Made by a program: the position numbers and the translations under genes
Source of the DNA: Nitrospirillum sp034427435
GTDB lineage: Bacteria; Pseudomonadota; Alphaproteobacteria; Azospirillales; Azospirillaceae
Length of the DNA stretch: 64,000 nucleotides
Reading direction: 5' to 3'
Assembly: GCF_034427435.1 (NCBI RefSeq)
Contig: NZ_JAXQNP010000003.1
Span: 1,116,001 to 1,180,000, forward strand
Shown: piece by piece, positions 25,906-35,026 of the stretch
Numbering within the stretch: the first letter of the stretch is position 1
Layout: every line of letters starts with the position of its first letter
Notes under the pieces: generated by a model
What the model was told of the DNA's origin: nothing
What the model saw: the letters and a program-made list of their open reading frames with translations, nothing else
The model's database searches: none

Positions 25906-26850
25906 GTGAGGGGAAACGAGGGCGATATCAGCCTGGCGGAACGGTGGCGCACCCGCATCCCGTCCTGGCACACCTTCCTGGAACGGGCGCAGATGGACCG
26001 GCGGCTGGCCATTTATGACTTGCTGCCCATGATCTGGACGCCCCGGGCGCGCGATGTCGCCGCCGCCATCGTGGCCTTTTTCCAGCCCAAGTCGCCCTGG
26101 CCCCGGCCCACCAACCAGGCCCGGTCGTGGGCGCGGGATCTGGCCTGGCAGGGGCTGGTGCCCCTGCCGGCGCTGGATGGCGAGGTGGCGGCCGAGATCC
26201 GCGCCTATTTCCAGGGTGTGCCGTGCAGCGACCCCTTCCGGCCCCATCTCGGCACCTTCCCCTGGGACAGTCCCGCCAGTGATGAAACCAACATGGGCTA
26301 TTACGCCGTGCAGGACATCCTGGCCGCCCCCCATGTGCTGTCGCTGCTGAACGACCCCACCATCCTGGACGTGGCGGAGCTGTACCTGGGCTGCAAGCCG
26401 GTGCTGGACAATATCGGCTGCTGGTGGTCCTACGGCGACCGCCCCATGGCCAAGGGCACCCAGCGTTATCACCGCGACTGGGACTCGCTGAAAGGCTTCA
26501 AGCTGTTCTTCTACCTGACGGACGTGGGGGAGGAGGACGGCCCCCACGTCTTCGTGCGCGGCAGCCACCGCGACCCCCGCCTTGCGGTGGGCAAGGCCCT
26601 GTCGGATGAGGGGGTGCACCGCGTCTTCGGCCTGGACAAGGTGGCGGCCATCACGGGGCCGGCCGGCACCCGCTTCCTGGCCGACACCTTCGGCGTCCAT
26701 AAGGGCCAGTTGCCCCGCACCGGCCGCCGCCTGATCCTGACGGCCCAGTACAACGTCCACTCCTCCCCCCATACCCCGCGCCAACCCTGGCTGAACCGCG
26801 ACAGCCATTTCGACCCGGACGTCAACCGGCGGGTGATGAAGCGGCGTTAG
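25906..26850 (+). CDS. Phytanoyl-CoA dioxygenase-like Fe(II)/2-oxoglutarate oxygenase
   Basis: About 314 residues from a GTG at 25906, chosen because AAAGGGGAGG lies 8 bases upstream; the open frame starts at 25816. The double-stranded beta-helix shows iron ligands His-x-Asp in YHRDWDSLKGF, a second histidine in FGVHKGQLPRTGRR with the Arg expected to bind 2-oxoglutarate, and a DGPHVFVRGSH core strand, as in the PhyH superfamily. Hydroxylation of an unknown substrate is inferred. The short spacing to the amidohydrolase suggests a two-gene unit. Confidence 0.78.
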   Translation: MRGNEGDISLAERWRTRIPSWHTFLERAQMDRRLAIYDLLPMIWTPRARDVAAAIVAFFQPKSPWPRPTNQARSWARDLAWQGLVPLPALDGEVAAEIRAYFQGVPCSDPFRPHLGTFPWDSPASDETNMGYYAVQDILAAPHVLSLLNDPTILDVAELYLGCKPVLDNIGCWWSYGDRPMAKGTQRYHRDWDSLKGFKLFFYLTDVGEEDGPHVFVRGSHRDPRLAVGKALSDEGVHRVFGLDKVAAITGPAGTRFLADTFGVHKGQLPRTGRRLILTAQYNVHSSPHTPRQPWLNRDSHFDPDVNRRVMKRR

Positions 26851-26899
26851 GACGCGCCGGGTTCCACAGGCTGCGATGGTATAAGCCCAGGCGGAAACC

Positions 26900-27958
26900 A
26901 TGGATGGGGTGGTGGCGATGCGGCGTGCCTGGGGTGGTGTTGTCCTGGCCTTGGCGATGATGGCGGCGACCAGTCCGGCCGGGGCCATTTACATTCAATC
27001 CCCGACCACCGGGCCCCTGGCCGAGGCGGCGCCCCAGGCCGCGGCCTATATGGCGCGGGCCCAATCGACCCTGGACGAGCACGCGTGCGACCCGGCCGAC
27101 CCCGTCTGCGCCCTGGGCATCGCCGCTTTTGCCAACACCGCCGCCTTCACGGTGGGCCACGCGGCGTGCGATGACCAGGCGTGCGAGGCGCAACGAGCGA
27201 CCCTTGAGGCCGACTACCGCGCCAAGGCGGACGCCATCCGCGCCCGGGTCGCCCGCGACGACACGTTCGTCAGCCAGGAGGTCGTGGGCATGGTCGAGGG
27301 TCTGCGGGCCCGGGGCGATGCGCCCAGCAAGGCGCAGGTGGACGCCTTGCTGAATCGGGCGCAGACCGCCCTGAACATGGACGCCTGCCCCATTACCACG
27401 CCGGCCTGTGTGGAAGGGGAATTGACGCTGATCTGGGACATGGACCAGATGGTTCGCGCCTTCCCCAACTGCAACGCCCTGGCCGGGGCTGAGGTGCAGG
27501 CCTGCTGGCAGGCCTTGGGCCCGCGCATGCGCGCGACCGATGCGTATGATCGGCGGCGGCTGCGGCGGCTGATGGAGGCCATCGGCTGGCCGAGTGAGCG
27601 TGACTGGGGCCGCCGGGCGGCCACGGGAGCATGGCTGGTGGCGCAGCATTCGGGGCGCGCCGATCCCGACCTTCAGGCCGCGGTGCTGGTGGCGGTCAAG
27701 GCGGCGGTGGATGCCGGCAAAAGTCCGGCGGCCCAGTATGCCTATCTTTTCGATCGCCAAGCCGTGAGCACCGGCAAGGAGCAGATGTACGGCACCCAGG
27801 GGGGTTGCGATCCCGCCCGCAAGGCCTGGGTCATGAGCCCGGTCGCCGACCCCGATGGCTTGGCCGAGCGGCGGGCCGCCCTGGGCCTGGAACCGATGGC
27901 GCTGTACCAGCAGCAATCGGACCGTTTCTGCCGGGGCGGCAAAGGCAACGAGGACTGA
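26900..27958 (+). CDS. Exported protein with DUF6624-like C-terminal domain
   Basis: 352 residues with a signal peptide (to about residue 30, AGAIYIQ). The middle is Cys-containing and helical (ACDPADPVCALGIAAFANTAAF, ACDDQACEA), probably with disulfides. The C-terminal ~120 residues follow the DUF6624 pattern: AWLVAQHSGRADPDLQ, AYLFDRQAVSTGKEQMYGTQ, and PVADPDGLAERRAALGLEPM. Such domains occur in small secreted proteins of unknown function. A rho-independent terminator follows directly, so it is the end of its transcript. Confidence 0.72.
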   Translation: MDGVVAMRRAWGGVVLALAMMAATSPAGAIYIQSPTTGPLAEAAPQAAAYMARAQSTLDEHACDPADPVCALGIAAFANTAAFTVGHAACDDQACEAQRATLEADYRAKADAIRARVARDDTFVSQEVVGMVEGLRARGDAPSKAQVDALLNRAQTALNMDACPITTPACVEGELTLIWDMDQMVRAFPNCNALAGAEVQACWQALGPRMRATDAYDRRRLRRLMEAIGWPSERDWGRRAATGAWLVAQHSGRADPDLQAAVLVAVKAAVDAGKSPAAQYAYLFDRQAVSTGKEQMYGTQGGCDPARKAWVMSPVADPDGLAERRAALGLEPMALYQQQSDRFCRGGKGNED

Positions 27959-27971
27959 CGCCGCCAAAAGC

Positions 27972-28004
27972 AAAGCCCCGCCAGGACGGACCCGGCGGGG
28001 CTTT
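27972..28004 (+). terminator. Rho-independent terminator
   Basis: Perfect 11-bp stem (AAAGCCCCGCC 27972-27982 with GGCGGGGCTTT 27994-28004), 11-base loop, 14 bases after the DUF6624-like gene. Confidence 0.75.
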
Positions 28005-28029
28005 CGGATTTCAAACGCCCATGCGCCTT

Positions 28030-28067
28030 AGAGCGAGATGCGATCATGTCTGATCGCATCTCGCTCT
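28030..28067. repeat. Perfect 17-bp palindromic element
   Basis: AGAGCGAGATGCGATCA at 28030-28046 pairs with its exact complement at 28051-28067 across a TGTC loop. It stands 15 bases from a second palindrome with the same AGAGCG...CGCTCT ends. It resembles intergenic palindromic (REP-like) units. Confidence 0.7.
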
Positions 28068-28082
28068 TAACCTGTTCATGAT

Positions 28083-28129
28083 AGAGCGGATTTACACGAT
28101 CAGGTGACTACACCTGATCGCGTTCCGCT

Positions 28130-28131
<2 letters not shown>
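28083..28131. repeat. Second palindromic element, overlapping the ychJ stop
   Basis: The 5' arm 28083-28106 (AGAGCGGA...CGATCAGGTG) pairs with 28111-28131 with an internal bulge of a few bases, loop ACTA. The right arm covers the last two bases of the minus-strand gene's stop codon. Confidence 0.65.
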
Positions 28132-28609
<478 letters not shown>

Positions 28610-28889
28610 CGTCGTGACGTCTCAAGGGCTGATAGAAGGAAGGATTGCGCAAGGCAGATACCGCAAACCGCCGCCGGGCGCCAGTGCGCAGGCGCCGGGG
28701 CTTGCCCGCGATGATGCGGCCGGGCGCCAAAACCCTGCGCGCAACGGTGACGCTCCAGCTCTGCGCCGCCGGGGACTTGCGCGGGGCGGTCTCTGGGCTC
28801 ATGTCCTAGTCATAGCAGGATGCGTGCCCAGGGCGCATGCCGACCCCATCCTTGCCCGTGGCGCCATCCCTTCAGGGAGTGCACGAACC

Positions 28890-29270
28890 ATGTCCTTGCC
28901 TGGCAACATCGCTTCGATGGCGGGCGCGGCCACCGCGACCCAGCCGAAACATGCCTGGTCCGCACCAGCCAAGCGCGTTCTCAGGGGCCTGGTGGCCGGC
29001 GCCGCGCTGCTCGGCCTGTCCGGCTGCGTGGCCGACGGCTACTACAGCGCGCCGGTCTATTCAGGCTCCTACGTTTATTCCAGCTACCCCTACTACGATT
29101 ATTATGGGGGCTATCCCTATTACGTCGGCGTCGGTGGCTATTACCCCTATTACGGTTGGGGCCGTGGCTATTGGCATGGCGGGGGCTATTGGCGCGGCCA
29201 TTATTGGGGGGGCGGCCACTGGGGCGGCGGTCATTACTGGGGCGGTCACGGCGGATTCGTCCACCATTAA
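28890..29270 (+). CDS. Tyr/Gly/His-rich small lipoprotein
   Basis: 126 residues from the ATG at 28890, preceded by AGGGAG at a good distance. The N-terminus carries a lipoprotein signal with lipobox LGLSGC, preceded by ~30 polar residues that make the leader unusually long. The mature part is nearly all Tyr, Gly, Trp and His, in repeats such as YPYYDYYGGYPYY and HYWGGGHWGGG. Such low-complexity proteins may bind metals or join envelope matrices, but no function is assigned. A terminator with T5 follows at 29300-29330. Confidence 0.7.
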   Translation: MSLPGNIASMAGAATATQPKHAWSAPAKRVLRGLVAGAALLGLSGCVADGYYSAPVYSGSYVYSSYPYYDYYGGYPYYVGVGGYYPYYGWGRGYWHGGGYWRGHYWGGGHWGGGHYWGGHGGFVHH

Positions 29271-29299
29271 GGCCATCCGGCCGCGCGGGGTTGCCACGG

Positions 29300-29330
29300 C
29301 GCCCGGTCCAGCGATGGGCCGGGCGTTTTT
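29300..29330 (+). terminator. Rho-independent terminator
   Basis: CGCCCGG (29300-29306) pairs with CCGGGCG (29319-29325), followed by TTTTT; 30 bases after the Tyr/Gly-rich lipoprotein gene. Confidence 0.7.
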
Positions 29331-29512
29331 CCGTCCGGGGCCCCGTCGCGCCTTCCTCCCCATCCGCTGCGTCAGCCTGCCGCGCCTTCGGGCCCGATCA
29401 TGCCCCGCCGCCGCCGTGTTGTCGTCGCAATTGGCCGCCACAGTCATCCCATGCCGCCACCCTGTTTCAGAAATCCGTTCCAGGTTGCGGCCCGATAGTC
29501 CGGAGAAAAATC

Positions 29513-29638
29513 ATGTCTGATCGAACCCGTTCCATCGTGACCCGGCTGGTGCTGGCTGGGATGGTGCTGGCCGGACTGTCCGGCTGCGTCATCGAAGAGC
29601 GCCCCTATTACCACCATCACTACTGGTATCATTACTAA
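29513..29638 (+). CDS. Very small His/Tyr-rich lipoprotein (41 aa)
   Basis: 41 residues: MSDRTRSIVTRLVLAGMVLAGLSGC, a lipoprotein signal with lipobox AGLSGC, then a 16-residue tail ending YYHHHYWYHY. A CGGAGAAAA ribosome-binding site precedes the ATG. The tail is a miniature of the Tyr/His-rich lipoprotein 240 bases upstream, so the two are probably related. After lipidation and cleavage only about 17 residues remain, suggesting a metal-binding or structural envelope peptide (inference). The gene is in frame with a longer spurious open frame. Confidence 0.7.
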   Translation: MSDRTRSIVTRLVLAGMVLAGLSGCVIEERPYYHHHYWYHY

Positions 29639-29652
29639 GCCCACCGCCTGCT

Positions 29653-29736
29653 GGGCCCCTGGGTGACACCCAGGGGCCCGGTGCCGGGTGACAGAGGCCG
29701 GAGGCGCCGGGAAACCGTGCCTCCGGCTTTGTTTTT
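29653..29736 (+). terminator. Two consecutive hairpins, the second with a T-tract
   Basis: First a perfect 12-bp stem (29653-29664 with 29668-29679, loop GAC), then GCCGGAGGC/GCCTCCGGC (29697-29705 with 29719-29727) running into TTTGTTTTT. The second is a good intrinsic terminator for the small lipoprotein gene. Confidence 0.7.
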
Positions 29737-29890
29737 ATGGGCGTCGGCGTGTCCATCGCCGCACGCGGGGCTGATCCGCACAAAGGCCGGATTGGTTGGC
29801 GGGCGGGCTGTCGCCATCATTACCCCTCGCTGGGCCGCGATTTCCGGGGCGGCGTGTTTCGGGGCGGTGGGTCCGCCTCAGGGGGTTTAC

Positions 29891-31156
29891 GTGGCGGTGG
29901 AACAGGTGGTCCAGGGCGCGGCGCTGGCCGGCGGGACGTCTGCGGTTTCTGATGCGGATACGGCCAAGCGCCGGGGCACCGGGTTGTTGACCCAGCGCGG
30001 CGTGGGTTTCGTCGCCATGCTGGCCTTGCTGATGTCCTTCGGGCCCATGTCGGTCGACATGTACCTGCCGGCCATGCCGCAGATCGCCCAAGATCTGGGC
30101 ATCAGTCAGGCCAGTGTGGAATCCTCGCTCACCGCCTTCTTCCTGGCCTTTGGCCTGTGCCAGCTGTTCTGGGGGCCCCTGGGCGATCGTTTCGGCCGCC
30201 GTGGTCCCATCCTGGTGGGTATCCTGCTGTATCTGGCGGGCAGCGCCGGCTGCGCCGCGGCCCAGAACATCACGACCCTCAGCCTGTGTCGCGCGATGCA
30301 GGCGGCGGGCGCCTGCGCCGCTCCCGTCCTGGCACGCGCCATGGTGCGCGATGTCTTCGACCGAGACCGTGCCGCCAGCGTGTTCTCCATGATGATGCTG
30401 GTCATGGGCATTGCGCCCATGGCGGCGCCACTGCTGGGCGGGCAGGTCCTGGTTTATCTGGATTGGCGGGCCATCTTCTGGGTGCAGGCCGGCTTCGGCT
30501 TGGTCGCCATGGTGGGCCTGGTGTCGCAGCCGGAGACCCTGAATCCGGCGACGCGGGGGCATCTGCACTGGCTGACGCAGTTGCGCAACTACGGCCAGTT
30601 GATGGTCAGCGGCCGCTTCCTGGGCTACGCGCTGACCTCCAGCATGATCTACGGCGGCATGTTCGCCTACATCGCCGGCACGCCCTTCGTGTACATCGAT
30701 TATTTCAAGGTCCCGGCCGGCCTGTACGGCCTGTTGTTCGGCCTTAACATCGTCGGCATGATCATCGTCAACATGATCAACAGCCGCCTGGTGCTGCGCC
30801 TGGGCACGGATCGGCTGCTGGCCCTCGGCTCCGCCTGCATCGCCCTGTTCGGCATCGGGCTCGCCATCGCGGGCTGGACCGGTGCCGGGGGGCTCTGGGG
30901 CATCGTGGCCGGCCTGTTCCTGTTCATGGCCTTCACCGGCCTGATCGGCGCCAACGCCACGGCCGGCGCCCTGGCCTCCTACCCCCACATGGCGGGCACG
31001 GCGTCGGCGCTGATGGGGTCCAGCCAGTTCGTCACTGGCGCGGTGGTGGGCACCCTGGTCGGTTGGCTGGCCGATGGCACGCCCTGGCCCATGGCCGCCA
31101 TCATCGGCGGGCTGGGCGTCCTGGGCCTGGTCTTCAACCGCCTTCTGATCCGCTGA
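29891..31156 (+). CDS. Bcr/CflA-family MFS drug exporter
   Basis: About 421 residues from a GTG at 29891 with AGGGGG upstream; the open frame extends to 29663 but that leader overlaps the preceding terminator. Twelve membrane helices are visible. FGPMSVDMYLPAMPQIAQDL in helix 1 and the GPLGDRFGRRGPI loop between helices 2 and 3 are the Bcr/CflA signatures. Inner-membrane proton antiporter for drugs such as bicyclomycin or chloramphenicol-like compounds; the substrate is inferred from the family only. An efflux outer-membrane lipoprotein gene follows 260 bases later. Confidence 0.9.
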   Translation: MAVEQVVQGAALAGGTSAVSDADTAKRRGTGLLTQRGVGFVAMLALLMSFGPMSVDMYLPAMPQIAQDLGISQASVESSLTAFFLAFGLCQLFWGPLGDRFGRRGPILVGILLYLAGSAGCAAAQNITTLSLCRAMQAAGACAAPVLARAMVRDVFDRDRAASVFSMMMLVMGIAPMAAPLLGGQVLVYLDWRAIFWVQAGFGLVAMVGLVSQPETLNPATRGHLHWLTQLRNYGQLMVSGRFLGYALTSSMIYGGMFAYIAGTPFVYIDYFKVPAGLYGLLFGLNIVGMIIVNMINSRLVLRLGTDRLLALGSACIALFGIGLAIAGWTGAGGLWGIVAGLFLFMAFTGLIGANATAGALASYPHMAGTASALMGSSQFVTGAVVGTLVGWLADGTPWPMAAIIGGLGVLGLVFNRLLIR

Positions 31157-31416
31157 GCGTGGCGGCCATTCCCGTGGCGGCCGTCCCATGACATGTGCGC
31201 CGCGTCACTGAGACGCGGGTGGCCTTTGCCTTAAACCACTGCACGATTGCACTGGACCGGACGCGCCGGGCCGTGGCGGGGGCCAACCGGCCGAACCTGT
31301 CCGCGCGGCTGGTCTTTCTTGACATGCGTTTCCTATCGCCAGCCCCTGCACCCAGCCTTCGCGCTGTCGTCCGTGCGGGGGAACGAAACCGTTTTGCCGG
31401 ATCGAAGGTTTCCACG

Positions 31417-32964
31417 ATGTCCACGCCGCGCACCCCCGTCATCCCGTCCTCGCCCGCCCCCTTCCGGCTCCGCCGGCTGGCTGTCGCCTTCCTGCCGCTG
31501 ATGCTGGCCGCTTGCGCGCTGGATGGGGAAACCCCCGACCCGGCAAAGACCCTGGTGATGCCGTCCAGGTGGGATGCCACGTCCACCCAGGGCGGCGTCG
31601 CCGATGGCACCACCAAGACGGCGGCCGTGACCACCACGGCCGCCGCCTGGCCCAGCACCGACTGGTGGTCGGGTTTCAACTCCCCGGAACTGACCCAGTT
31701 GCTGGCCCAGGCGCGGGCCGACAACCCCGACCTGGGGGCCGCCGCCGCCCGCATCGCCCAGGCCGAGGCCCAGGCGGAAATCGCTGGCGCCCCCTTGTGG
31801 CCCAGCGTCCAACTGGGGCTGGACAGCACCCGGTCCGGCAGCCGCAACATGAAGGGATCGGCCGCGCGGGCCTTGAGCACCGTGCCGGCCAGCGACTACG
31901 CTGGCAATGTGCACCAGGCGTCGCTTTCCGCCAGCTATGAGATCGACTTCTGGGGTAAGAACCGCGCCAGCCGTGACTCCGCGCAATTTAGCCTGGACGC
32001 CAGCCGTTTCGATAATGAAACGGTTGCCCTGTCGCTCAGCAGCAATGTGGCGTCGACCTATTTCCAGATCCTGGCCCTGCGGGACCGCCTGGCGGTGGCA
32101 CGCGGCAACCTGGAAAATGCCGAGCATGTGCTGTCCCTGATCGAGGCCCGCGTCGCCGCCGGCGCCGACAGCCAGCTGGATCTGGTACAGCAGAAGTCCA
32201 TCGTGGCCACCCAGCGCGCCGCCGTCCCGGCCCTGGAACAGCAGGAGCGCACGCAGGTGAACGCCCTGGCCATCCTGCTGGGCCGGGCGCCGGAAGGCTT
32301 CACCGTTCAGGCCACGGGCCTGGCCGACGTGCAGCCGCCGGCCCTGGGCACCGGCGTCCCGGCCGAACTGCTGACCCGCCGCCCCGACATCCGCTATGCT
32401 GAGGCGCAATTGGCCGCCGCCGGCGCCGACATCACGGTGGCGCGGACCCAGATGCTGCCGTCCGTCACCCTGAACGCCAGCACCGGCGTCGAGGCGGCGA
32501 CCCTGGCCCATCTGGTGAACGCCCCCACCCTGTTGTTCAGCCTGGGCGGCAACCTGGCGCAGAGCCTGTTCTCCGGCGGCCGGCTGGAGGGCCAGGTGCG
32601 CCAGGCGGAAGGCCGGCACCGCGAATTGGCGGAGGATTACCGCAAGGCCGCCCTGTCCGCCCTATCCGACGTGGAAAGCGCCGTCTACTCCATCGACCGC
32701 TACCAGGACCAGTACAGCCTGCAAAAGGACGCCGTGGCCCAAAGCCAGCGCGCCTTCGAACTGGCGGAGGACCGGTACAAGGGCGGCCTGACCGATCTGC
32801 AAACCTTGCTGGATACCCAGCGCACGCTGCTGTCCACCCAGGACACCCTGGCCCAGGTGAAGCTGTCGCGGGTGCAGGCTAGCGTCAGCCTGTTCAAGGC
32901 GCTGGGCGGCGGCTGGCAGGACGACGGCAGCAGCTTCCTGTCCCAGGCCAAGGCCGCGCGCTGA
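31417..32964 (+). CDS. Outer-membrane efflux lipoprotein, NodT/OprM family
   Basis: 515 residues from the ATG at 31417, giving a signal peptide with lipobox LMLAAC. Two outer-membrane-efflux (TolC-like) repeats are visible: TDWWSGFNSPELTQLLAQARADNPDL opening the first, and LLTRRPDIRYAEAQLAAAGADI opening the second, followed by the AEDRYKGGLTDLQTLLDTQRTLLSTQDTL segment, typical of NodT/OprM. It forms the trimeric outer-membrane channel of tripartite efflux pumps. No inner-membrane RND pump or fusion protein is adjacent, so it either serves a distant pump or works with the MFS exporter upstream. Confidence 0.93.
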   Translation: MSTPRTPVIPSSPAPFRLRRLAVAFLPLMLAACALDGETPDPAKTLVMPSRWDATSTQGGVADGTTKTAAVTTTAAAWPSTDWWSGFNSPELTQLLAQARADNPDLGAAAARIAQAEAQAEIAGAPLWPSVQLGLDSTRSGSRNMKGSAARALSTVPASDYAGNVHQASLSASYEIDFWGKNRASRDSAQFSLDASRFDNETVALSLSSNVASTYFQILALRDRLAVARGNLENAEHVLSLIEARVAAGADSQLDLVQQKSIVATQRAAVPALEQQERTQVNALAILLGRAPEGFTVQATGLADVQPPALGTGVPAELLTRRPDIRYAEAQLAAAGADITVARTQMLPSVTLNASTGVEAATLAHLVNAPTLLFSLGGNLAQSLFSGGRLEGQVRQAEGRHRELAEDYRKAALSALSDVESAVYSIDRYQDQYSLQKDAVAQSQRAFELAEDRYKGGLTDLQTLLDTQRTLLSTQDTLAQVKLSRVQASVSLFKALGGGWQDDGSSFLSQAKAAR

Positions 32965-32987
32965 TCTCAGCCGCGTCGATCTCAAGC

Positions 32988-33024
32988 AAAACCCGCCCTG
33001 GCGCTGGCCCGGGCGGGTTTTCTT
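32988..33024 (+). terminator. Rho-independent terminator
   Basis: AAAACCCGCCC (32988-32998) pairs with GGGCGGGTTTT (33011-33021), followed by CTT; 23 bases after the efflux lipoprotein gene and just before the convergent MerR-type gene. Confidence 0.75.
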
Positions 33025-33030
33025 ATGCGT

Positions 33031-33819
33031 TTACGCCTGGGCCGCCTTCATGGCCGCGGCGACATAGTCCCACAGGCCCTGGTCGAAGGGCAGGCCCTGG
33101 CCCTGCGGATCGCGGTCCAGGGCCTTCTGCCATAGGCCGGTGGTGCGGTGCGCCACCGCCCCGTCGCCCTGGGTGAAGGCCGCGACCAGGCTTTGCCAGC
33201 GCCGGGCGGCCTCTTGCGCGCGGACGTCGCTGGCGGGCACGTCGGCCTGGCGCAAGGCCTGGATGTCGGCGATCAGCCGGGTCCAGGCGCGGGCACCCTC
33301 CGCCGCGTCCTCCTCACTGCCCCGGGGTGTCATCAGGGTGGCGCGTTCCTCGGCCGTGTAGTCCTCGGCCAGGACGGTGCGCAGGGTTTCAGGCATCGTG
33401 TTCATGTCCAATCTCCGGATCAAAGTGCACAGGTCATCGACGGAGATCGGGGTGGTGCCGGGGCGGGATGGGTCCGTGCGGGCCAGGGCCTGTTCCACCA
33501 GATCCAGGCCCGCCTGGGCCGCCGCCAGCCGCCCGCGCCAGAGGGCGGCCTGCACCTCCAGCACGCGCCGCAGCGACGGGGTGTCGCCGGCCAGGACCCG
33601 GGCGATCTCGGCCAGCGACAGGCCCAGGGATTTCAGCGCCTGGATGATGCCCAGGCGCTGGAACTCCCGGGGCCCATACAGCCGCCAGCCTTTGTCAGTG
33701 CGCGGCGGATCCAACAGGCCCCTGGCCTCATAGACCCGCAGCGCCCGGACGGTCAGCCCGGTGCGCGCGGCGGCGTCCGCCGCCGTCAGCACCGGTTCCG
33801 CCGTCCGTTTCCTGGCCAT
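33031..33819 (-). CDS. MerR-family regulator with TipAS-like effector domain
   Basis: About 262 residues from MARKRTAEP; a GTG 21 bases upstream is an alternative. The N-terminal winged helix (about 10-75; LTAADAAARTGLTVRALRVYEARGLLDPPRTDKGWRLYG) is MerR, followed by the dimerisation coiled coil (~80-120). The C-terminal half (TLRTVLAEDYTAEERATLM... LWQKALDRDP... LWDYVAAAMKAA) is TipAS-like, a pocket that in TipA binds drugs. It is convergent with an efflux gene and may regulate a drug response; the target promoter is not obvious. Confidence 0.87.
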   Translation of the reverse strand: MARKRTAEPVLTAADAAARTGLTVRALRVYEARGLLDPPRTDKGWRLYGPREFQRLGIIQALKSLGLSLAEIARVLAGDTPSLRRVLEVQAALWRGRLAAAQAGLDLVEQALARTDPSRPGTTPISVDDLCTLIRRLDMNTMPETLRTVLAEDYTAEERATLMTPRGSEEDAAEGARAWTRLIADIQALRQADVPASDVRAQEAARRWQSLVAAFTQGDGAVAHRTTGLWQKALDRDPQGQGLPFDQGLWDYVAAAMKAAQA

Positions 33820-33916
33820 GCCGTTCGCCCTTGTCTGCACCGTTCGTCCCCGATCATCGTCGATAAGGGACGGTGCGGGTATGACCCAGGGTCCGGCTCA
33901 AGCGCTTTTTTCGCTC

Positions 33917-33944
33917 AAAAGATTTAAGGCCGGCGACTGCCGGC
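33917..33944 (-). terminator. Terminator of exodeoxyribonuclease III gene
   Basis: On the minus strand GCCGGC-AGTC-GCCGGC (33939-33944 with 33929-33934) is followed by CTTAAATCTTTT; 14 bases after the stop. Confidence 0.55.
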
Positions 33945-33958
33945 GTTTGAGGAAATGC

Positions 33959-34744
33959 TTACGCGTAATCGACCGTCAGCGGCGCGTGGTCGCTGAAGCG
34001 CTGGTCCTTGTAGATGGCGGCCCGCTGGGCGGTGGCGGCGACGCCGGGGGTGGCGATCTGGTAATCGATGCGCCAGCCCACGTTCTTGGCCCAGGCCTGG
34101 CCTCGGTTGGACCACCACGTGTAGCCCTCCTCCCCCGCCTCGGGGTATAGGCGGCGATAGACGTCGACCCAGCCCTGTTCATCGAACAGGCGGGACAGCC
34201 AGGCGCGTTCCTCCGGCAGGAAGCCGGAGTTCTTCAGGTTGCCCTTCCAGTTCTTCAGATCGATTTCCTTATGGGCGATGTTCCAGTCGCCGCAGATGAT
34301 GACCTGGCGACCCGCCTGGGCCAGGGCCGCCATATGGGGCAGGAAGCGGTCCATGAAGGCGAACTTGGCGGCCTGGCGATGCTCCCCGCTGGAGCCGGAG
34401 GGCAGGTAGACCGAGACGACGGACAGGTCGCCGAACACCGCCTCGACATAGCGGCCCTCGGCGTCGATGTCCTCATGCCCCAGGCCGATGATGACCTGGT
34501 CCGGCGCCTTGCGGCTGTAGACGCCGACGCCGCTGTAGCCCTTCTTCTCCGCGTATTGGAAATAGCCGTTGTAGGCGACGCCGGCGGCGTCGCTGGGCGC
34601 TAGCATCAGGGGCGTCATGTCCTCGGCCTGGGCCTTCAACTCCTGCACGCAGACGACGTCGGCGTCCTGGGCCGCCATCCACTCGAAAAAGCCCTTGGTG
34701 GTGGCGGAGCGGATGCCATTCAGGTTGGCGGAGATGATGCGCAT
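33959..34744 (-). CDS. xth: Exodeoxyribonuclease III
   Basis: 261 residues. An AP endonuclease and 3'-5' exonuclease of base-excision repair in the cytoplasm. Catalytic motifs are complete: MRIISANLNGIRSA, VQELKAQ (metal-binding Glu), YSGVGVYSR, CGDWNIAHKEIDLKN, WWSNRGQAWAKNVGWRIDY and C-terminal SDHAPLTVDY. Length matches the ExoIII/Xth family. It begins 17 bases after the terminator of the ybdD-like gene, so it has its own promoter. Confidence 0.97.
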   Translation of the reverse strand: MRIISANLNGIRSATTKGFFEWMAAQDADVVCVQELKAQAEDMTPLMLAPSDAAGVAYNGYFQYAEKKGYSGVGVYSRKAPDQVIIGLGHEDIDAEGRYVEAVFGDLSVVSVYLPSGSSGEHRQAAKFAFMDRFLPHMAALAQAGRQVIICGDWNIAHKEIDLKNWKGNLKNSGFLPEERAWLSRLFDEQGWVDVYRRLYPEAGEEGYTWWSNRGQAWAKNVGWRIDYQIATPGVAATAQRAAIYKDQRFSDHAPLTVDYA

Positions 34745-34760
34745 GCTGCGGCTTTCGTCA

Positions 34761-34792
34761 GAAAGAAGAGGGGGGCCGACGGGCCCCCCTCT
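34761..34792 (-). terminator. Terminator of the cstA-ybdD operon
   Basis: Perfect 11-bp GC stem (34782-34792 with 34767-34777), 4-base loop, TCTTTC after it on the minus strand; 22 bases beyond the ybdD stop. Confidence 0.7.
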
Positions 34793-34813
34793 CGGTAAAC
34801 AAATCCGGCCGTT

Positions 34814-35026
34814 TCAGCAACAGCGGCCGACCTTGCCGCTGTAGCGCGCCTCCTGCCGTTCGCGGAAGAATTCCTCCCGCGACATGACGGGCTGGTCCGG
34901 ATGGTTGAGGCGCCGGTGCTCAACATAGCTGTCGTAGTCCGGCAACCCCACCATCAGGTTGGCCATGCGGGCCACCAGCTTGGCGAAGGGCAGTGGCGTA
35001 CCGCCGTTTTGCGCCTGTGCCGCCAT
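34814..35026 (-). CDS. ybdD: YbdD/YjiX-family small protein (DUF466)
   Basis: 70 residues. LMVGLPDYDSYVEHRRLNHPD, SREEFFRERQEARY and the final RCC match E. coli YbdD/YjiX almost position for position. These proteins are encoded immediately after CstA-type pyruvate or peptide transporters and are thought to assist them. The start ATG shares one base with the stop of the upstream transporter gene (TGATG), indicating translational coupling. Longer upstream in-frame extensions overlap the transporter and are unlikely. Confidence 0.93.
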   Translation of the reverse strand: MAAQAQNGGTPLPFAKLVARMANLMVGLPDYDSYVEHRRLNHPDQPVMSREEFFRERQEARYSGKVGRCC

